Source: Betaproteobacteria bacterium (lineage in GTDB: Bacteria; Pseudomonadota; Gammaproteobacteria; Burkholderiales; Casimicrobiaceae). From it: 27,638 bases of DNA. Location of the stretch: NCBI GenBank assembly GCA_025355395.1, contig JANXZT010000127.1, positions 1 to 27,638 of the forward strand, given 5' to 3'. The translations under genes and the position numbers were made by a program. Under the pieces are notes generated by a model. It did no database searches. It was given only the letters and a program-made list of their open reading frames with translations, and was not told the DNA's origin. Shown one piece after another: positions 23,580 to 27,638 of this stretch (position 1 is the stretch's first letter; each line of letters starts with the position of its first letter).

Positions 23580-23751
23580 TAAAAATCTGCTTTCGACGAA
23601 TGCGACTGGCCGGAATCGGTCGCCATGAGCCGTCTGCGGAATGTCTTGATGCGGCCAGTTGCCGCCCTTCGCGAATGACCGGTTTCGGGCGCGCCGTCGT
23701 GTGCTGTTCGCTACGGCGGTCGCTCACGTCACTCGACCTCTCGCGGAGTCT

Positions 23752-24570
23752 TCATTGGCCGGTCCGGGCGACGAACAGTTCGCGCCTCAAGAGTCCAGCT
23801 TCGACGGCGGCGATCGTGGCTTGTCGGCGCTTCATGCGCTCGGTGAGCTCGTCCGAACCGACCAGCGCGGCGAGCGCGTCGGCACGGGCCCGCATGCCCT
23901 CGAGGTGGGTGCGCATGGATCGCAAAAACGCCGCCGTCAGGTCCGCCCGCTCCTGCAAGCACCATCCCGACTGATCGAGCAAGACCGCATAGTCATCCGG
24001 GACGTCAACAAACGGCGGGCCGGACTCTATCGCGATCTGGCGCTCGGGCGCGCCCAATGACGGTGCGGGCACGATGACCGTGAACACCATCCTGGCGCCA
24101 CCGCGCGCCACGCGGCGACACCCCCGCAGGACAGCCAGCTTGTCAGGCGTACAGCACAAGACATCGGAATGGCTCAGCGCGTCGAATGAAGCGTCCTTGA
24201 AGGGCAGTGCGGCACCGTCCGCCGCGACGACCTCGCATCGCTGGGACAGGCTGTCGGTCGTGGCGCGTTCGAGCGCAATTCGAAGGGCCGCGAGAGGAAG
24301 GTCCACCAGCACAACGTCGCAGCCCGTGAGCTGCGCAAGATAGAGCCCCGGCCATCCCGACCCGGCGCCCACGTCAAGCATCTTCGCGGCCGGGCGGAGC
24401 TCGAGCAGCTGGGCGATTCGCTCTGCTTCCCGGCGCGTTGTCCAACTGGTACTCCCATAGTCACAGCCGCAAACGCTGCGCTCCAGGTCCCGCATCGCGA
24501 CTGAACGTGCGAACTCTGCGTCCGTCGCGAAGCGGCACGCCAGCTCGTTCAGGTCTTGCGCTAGCGACAT
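23752..24570 (-). CDS. Class I SAM-dependent methyltransferase, function unknown
   Basis: A 272-residue Rossmann-fold methyltransferase. The SAM-binding motif I is M-L-D-V-G-A-G-S-G-W-P-G-L-Y-L-A near residue 64; the acidic end of strand 2 is V-V-L-V-D-L-P, motif II/III A-A-D-G-A-A-L-P-F and motif IV S-H-S-D-V-L-C-C. The N-terminus has an unusual V-C-G-C-D-Y-G-S-T-S-W-T-T segment (C34, C36) just before the SAM domain. It is the third gene of the peroxiredoxin/persulfide-dioxygenase operon, starting 10 bases after the preceding stop. UbiE-like in its core, but nothing here points to quinone synthesis. A thiol, persulfide or other soft nucleophile would suit the context as methyl acceptor; this is speculation. 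Downstream, 23582-23751 holds no recognisable gene. Confidence 0.85.
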   Translation of the reverse strand: MSLAQDLNELACRFATDAEFARSVAMRDLERSVCGCDYGSTSWTTRREAERIAQLLELRPAAKMLDVGAGSGWPGLYLAQLTGCDVVLVDLPLAALRIALERATTDSLSQRCEVVAADGAALPFKDASFDALSHSDVLCCTPDKLAVLRGCRRVARGGARMVFTVIVPAPSLGAPERQIAIESGPPFVDVPDDYAVLLDQSGWCLQERADLTAAFLRSMRTHLEGMRARADALAALVGSDELTERMKRRQATIAAVEAGLLRRELFVARTGQ

Positions 24571-24580
24571 GATCCCAGGC

Positions 24581-25621
24581 TCAGGCGTCGCGGCCCACCT
24601 TCAGCGGATAGCCCACCTCACGCCAAGCCTTCATTCCGCCGTCCAACGCCACCGCGTGCAGAAAACCGATCTCGCGCAATGTCGATGCCGCGAGTGTCGA
24701 GATGTAGCCCAGTTCGCAGCAGGCGAGGATGCGCCGGGTGGGATCGGGCAGATCCTTGTTGACGCGCAACTCGAGTTGGCCCCGTGGTAGCAATCGCGCG
24801 CCGGGAATGTGACCGCCCTCGTAGGCGTCTCGCTCGCGTACGTCCAGCACGATAAGGTCATCCTCCGCAGCCTCGACGCGTGCCTTGAGTTCGGCAAGCG
24901 ACATGAACGGCACGGTCGCAGCGGCCTCGGCGAGCAGTTGCGCCACAGTCTTGCCCCCGCTCATGTTCGTGCGCAGCGCCTCGGTGATGTGCGTCGGCAT
25001 GGTGAGACTGAGGCTGCGCATCATTTCGACGAAGGCTGCGCGGTCGTGTTTCTGCAGGCGCGGGTTCGAGGCGAGTTCCTGCGCGATTGTCGAGTGGCTG
25101 CGTCCCTTGTACTCGTGCGCAGGGCAGACTTTGAGCGCGGGGTCCAGACGCAAGATGCGATGGAACAGACTATCGTAGAGCGCCTCCGGGTCGCCGCTCG
25201 GCAAGTCGGTACGTCCAGTAGCGTCGATGAGCAGCGTGTCTCCGGTGAACAGGCGCTCCTCGACCAACAGACACATCGAGTCGACTGTGTGCCCCGGCGT
25301 GTGAATAACCTGCAGCCGCAACCGCCCCAGCACGACCATCTCGCCGTCGCCGAGCCGCATGTCCACAAACGGTGCGGGACTCGCGCGGTGCATGACCACG
25401 GGCACGCTCAGCTGTCGCGCGAGTTCCCGGGTCGCCGAGAAATGGTCGGCGTGCGTGTGGGTGTCGATCAGGTAGCGGATACGCAAGCCGTCGCGAGCGG
25501 CGAGCGCGACGTAGCGATCGATCTGGCTCATTTCCGGATCGATCAGCGCAGCCGCGCAGGTCTCGGCGCAGCCGACGAGGTAGGACTGGCAGCCGCCCGT
25601 CGCGATCTGCTCGAAGACCAT
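24581..25621 (-). CDS. Persulfide dioxygenase-rhodanese fusion (PRF-type)
   Basis: A 346-residue two-domain protein from the ATG at 25621, with GAGGAG upstream. Residues 1 to about 235 form an ETHE1-like metallo-beta-lactamase fold: H55-T-H57-A-D59-H60, H111 in H-T-P-G-H-T, and D128 in F-T-G-D-T. H55, H111 and D128 correspond to the iron ligands of human ETHE1. G-R-T-D-L-P-S-G-D-P-E and C-P-A-H-E-Y-K-G-R also match persulfide dioxygenases. Residues from about 250 form a rhodanese domain with Cys302 in C-E-L-G-Y-I-S, where the loop's usual Arg is Ile. Expected chemistry: oxidation of glutathione persulfide to sulfite, linked to sulfur transfer with thiosulfate. Its gene lies 13 bases after the peroxiredoxin gene. 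Confidence 0.9.
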   Translation of the reverse strand: MVFEQIATGGCQSYLVGCAETCAAALIDPEMSQIDRYVALAARDGLRIRYLIDTHTHADHFSATRELARQLSVPVVMHRASPAPFVDMRLGDGEMVVLGRLRLQVIHTPGHTVDSMCLLVEERLFTGDTLLIDATGRTDLPSGDPEALYDSLFHRILRLDPALKVCPAHEYKGRSHSTIAQELASNPRLQKHDRAAFVEMMRSLSLTMPTHITEALRTNMSGGKTVAQLLAEAAATVPFMSLAELKARVEAAEDDLIVLDVRERDAYEGGHIPGARLLPRGQLELRVNKDLPDPTRRILACCELGYISTLAASTLREIGFLHAVALDGGMKAWREVGYPLKVGRDA

Positions 25622-25634
25622 GGAGCTCCTCGAA

Positions 25635-26294
25635 TCAGCCCGGTTGCTTGACCACCCGGAGGTAGGGCTTCGGCGCCTTCCAGCCCCCGGGGAACAACTT
25701 CCTGGCGTCCTCGTCCGACACGGAGCCGGCAATGATCACATCCTCGCCTTGCTGCCAGTTGACCGGCGTGGCGACCTTATGCGTAGCTGTCAGTTGAATC
25801 GAATCGACGACGCGCAGGATTTCGTCGAAGTTGCGGCCGGTGGTCATCGGGTAGGTCAGCATCAGCTTGATCCGCTTGTCCGGGCCGATCACGAACACCG
25901 AGCGCACCGTCGCGTTGGTCGCCGCGGTCCGCCCCTCGGAGGTGCCCGGCTCGTCGGCCGGCAGCATGTTGTACAGCTTGGCTACCGCGAGGTCGGTGTC
26001 GCCGATCATGGGGTACTTGGGCATATATCCTTGAGTCTCCTCGATGTCCTTGGCCCAGCGATCGTGGGCATCGACCGGATCGACGCTCAAGCCGATCAGC
26101 TTGCAATTGCGCTTGCTGAATTCGGGCTCGATTTTCGCCATGTACCCCAGCTCGGTGGTACACACGGGCGTGAAGTCCTTGGGGTGCGAAAACAGGATCG
26201 CCCAGCTGTCGCCGATCCACTGATGGAAGGCTATCGTTCCCTGGGTCGTCTTGGCCGTGAAGTCGGGGGAAACATCATTTATGCGCAGTGACAT
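25635..26294 (-). CDS. 1-Cys peroxiredoxin, Prx6 type
   Basis: A 219-residue peroxidase. AAGGAG lies five bases before the ATG at 26294. The peroxidatic Cys45 is in H-P-K-D-F-T-P-V-C-T-T-E-L-G, the Prx6-type active-site sequence. A further Cys64 (R-N-C-K-L) is not in a resolving position. The long C-terminal region with L-T-Y-P-M-T-T-G-R-N-F-D-E-I-L-R and P-V-N-W is the Prx6 dimerisation part, and the length fits. It reduces peroxides, and in this family can also react with persulfides or peroxynitrite. It heads a three-gene operon with a persulfide dioxygenase-rhodanese and a methyltransferase, and is divergent from an AraC-family regulator, its likely controller. Confidence 0.94.
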   Translation of the reverse strand: MSLRINDVSPDFTAKTTQGTIAFHQWIGDSWAILFSHPKDFTPVCTTELGYMAKIEPEFSKRNCKLIGLSVDPVDAHDRWAKDIEETQGYMPKYPMIGDTDLAVAKLYNMLPADEPGTSEGRTAATNATVRSVFVIGPDKRIKLMLTYPMTTGRNFDEILRVVDSIQLTATHKVATPVNWQQGEDVIIAGSVSDEDARKLFPGGWKAPKPYLRVVKQPG

Positions 26295-26543
26295 GTTCGC
26301 TCCTTAGACGAGATCGAAGACAGACGCCGGCGGTTGCCAAACGGGGAGTTCCACCGTGCAAAGACGATGACCATGTACGCCTCTTGCGCGCCCGAGCGCA
26401 CAAGCGACGTGACACAGCCGCGTGGGCCCGCTCGTTCAGCATAGGGAAACCCCAAGAGCCACCCTATCCTTTGGTTGCCGGGGTTATCCAGTGAGCGCAG
26501 AATTCACTCCATTCATCGCAGTATTCCGTTCGGAGGATGCGAG
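26295..26543. promoter_or_regulatory. Divergent control region between the peroxiredoxin operon and the AraC-family gene
   Basis: This 249-base gap contains no gene. Toward the regulator side lies an inverted repeat, ATAGGG (26441-26446) and CCCTAT (26462-26467), with AACCCC (26448-26453) and a later GGGGTT around 26480-26486 also in mirror orientation; these could be protein-binding sites. A weak TTGCCG (26475-26480) and CAGAAT (26498-26503) pair, 17 bases apart, could drive the regulator. GGAGG at 26532-26536 is its ribosome site. I could not identify the operon's own promoter on the minus strand. Confidence 0.35.
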
Positions 26544-27551
26544 ATGGGCACGGGCACTGCGCCGCTTCTCGAGCGGCAGAAGATCTTCCACAGCCGTGAC
26601 GTGGAAGAAACGCGCGCGTTCCTACGCGGCAAGGAATTCCGCTTCGACGTCGTGCCACGCGACACACGGCGGCTCGATGTCCACATCAACGGTGTGTACC
26701 TGCCGGGAATGTTCATCGGGTACATCCAGTACGGCTCGCCGGTGACGGTGCGAGCGACCCCGGCCCGCGACGACTACTGGATTCAACTGCCCGTGCGTGG
26801 CTGCATCGAGACCAGGACCGGCCATGTAAGCGTGACCTGCGATGCACGTCACGCTGCCGTGTGCGCGCCGATGCAGGAGAATCTGCTGCGCTCGGAGGCG
26901 GGGAGCGCACGCTTCAATGTTTCGCTGACCCGGGGCGCGATGATCCGGCAGCTCACCATGCTTCTGGGCGAGGTGCCGCGTCAAATGGTCGCGTTCCAGC
27001 CGATGGTCGACCTGACCTCAGGCTACGGTCGCAGTCTGGCGCGGCACCTCCACTTCGCGGTCGGCGAACTCGAGTGCGAGGACTCGATGTTGTGGGAGCC
27101 CAGCGCGATGGCCCGCTTCGAAGAGTCGCTGATCACCGGACTGTTGCTTTCCCACCCGCACAACTACAGCGAGGCGCTGGGTCGCCTCGATCGTCCGGTT
27201 GCTTCGCGCGACGTGAAACGTGCCATCGAGTACATCCAGGCCCAACTGCGTGAGGAGGTGACGCTCACCGAAATTGTCGAGCAGTCGCGTGTGCCTGGAC
27301 GCACCCTGTTCAAGCACTTCCGCGATTTCACCGGCGTATCGCCGATGCGCTACCTGAACAACGCGCGCTTCAATTGCGTACGTGACGCATTGCGCCATGC
27401 CCAACCGGGCGAATTGGTCAGCCAGATCGCCATTCGTTGCGGCTTCACCCACATGGGGCGGTTCTCGGTGGAGTACCGGCAGCGCTTTGCAGAGACGCCG
27501 TCGAACACGCTGGCGCATGGCCGCCGTGGGGACCAACCGCGCGCGATTTAG
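26544..27551 (+). CDS. AraC-family transcriptional regulator
   Basis: A 335-residue regulator from the ATG at 26544, preceded at seven bases by GGAGG; the frame is open upstream to 26475, but the ribosome site favours the later start. The N-terminal two thirds look like the AraC-binding-like domain (XylS-type): Y-I-Q-Y-G-S-P-V-T-V then Y-W-I-Q-L-P-V-R-G, and a loop with A-A-V-C-A-P-M-Q-E. The C-terminal third has two helix-turn-helix units: V-T-L-T-E-I-V-E-Q-S-R-V-P-G-R-T-L-F-K-H-F and the second with S-Q-I-A-I-R-C-G-F-T-H-M-G-R-F-S-V-E-Y-R-Q-R-F. It is divergent from the peroxiredoxin operon and probably activates it; the inducer is unknown. The remaining 87 bases to the window end show nothing. 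Confidence 0.9.
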   Translation: MGTGTAPLLERQKIFHSRDVEETRAFLRGKEFRFDVVPRDTRRLDVHINGVYLPGMFIGYIQYGSPVTVRATPARDDYWIQLPVRGCIETRTGHVSVTCDARHAAVCAPMQENLLRSEAGSARFNVSLTRGAMIRQLTMLLGEVPRQMVAFQPMVDLTSGYGRSLARHLHFAVGELECEDSMLWEPSAMARFEESLITGLLLSHPHNYSEALGRLDRPVASRDVKRAIEYIQAQLREEVTLTEIVEQSRVPGRTLFKHFRDFTGVSPMRYLNNARFNCVRDALRHAQPGELVSQIAIRCGFTHMGRFSVEYRQRFAETPSNTLAHGRRGDQPRAI

Positions 27552-27638
27552 AGCCTGCCTCAACGTCAGCTATGCGGCGCTCAATGTAGGCTGGTGTATG
27601 TCTGCAGTGGGTCGACAAGCGCCCGTCGGCGGGAATCA

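Noticed and set aside
23582..23751. Continuation of the IS91-type transposase on the far side of the IS630 element
   Set aside because: I could not recognise N-terminal IS91 motifs in any minus-strand frame of this stretch, so the remnant seems truncated rather than simply interrupted.

Overview
The window looks like chromosomal DNA of a GC-rich betaproteobacterium, most likely a Burkholderiales relative. I infer this from the strong GC bias at third codon positions, the paired ABC-importer and acyl-CoA gene sets, an RskA-type ECF sigma/anti-sigma pair, and dRS3-like palindromes of the ATTCCC-N8-GGGAAT type. No rRNA, tRNA or CRISPR array is visible. Coding density is high, and most neighbouring genes overlap or nearly touch.

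Region 1 (1-1813, minus strand): a PduO-type cobalamin adenosyltransferase, then an ECF sigma factor, then its membrane anti-sigma factor, which runs off the left edge. Region 2 (1948-10446, plus strand): an AMP-forming acyl-CoA synthetase, a crotonase-fold protein without the usual catalytic glutamates, and a complete branched-chain-amino-acid-type (LIV/HAAT) importer in the order ATPase, ATPase, binding protein, permease, permease. It ends with a fumarylacetoacetate-hydrolase-family protein carrying a Tat-like export signal. The CoA ligase and hydratase-like genes suggest the importer takes up an organic acid that is activated to a CoA thioester. Two 126-bp palindrome-bounded repeats separate the binding-protein gene from the permease genes, and the tail of the second supplies the ribosome-binding site of the livH gene.

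Region 3 (10750-21857): two dipeptide/oligopeptide-type ABC importers face each other. The plus-strand operon encodes permease, permease, ATPase, ATPase and an N-formylglutamate-amidohydrolase-family enzyme, with no binding protein. The minus-strand operon encodes binding protein, permease, permease, ATPase, ATPase and a cytoplasmic M19 dipeptidase. Most junctions are ATGA/GTGA overlaps, so each operon looks like a tightly coupled import-and-hydrolyse unit. The ATPases of the plus operon carry C-terminal cysteine-rich domains; those of the minus operon do not.

Region 4 (21991-23579): a decayed IS91-family transposase fragment, cut at its N-terminal side by an apparently intact IS630-family insertion sequence flanked by TA. 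Region 5 (23752-27551): a minus-strand operon encoding a 1-Cys peroxiredoxin, a persulfide dioxygenase-rhodanese fusion and an uncharacterised SAM methyltransferase, with a divergent AraC-family regulator. It looks like a reactive-sulfur/peroxide response module, and its methyltransferase is the least explained part of the window.
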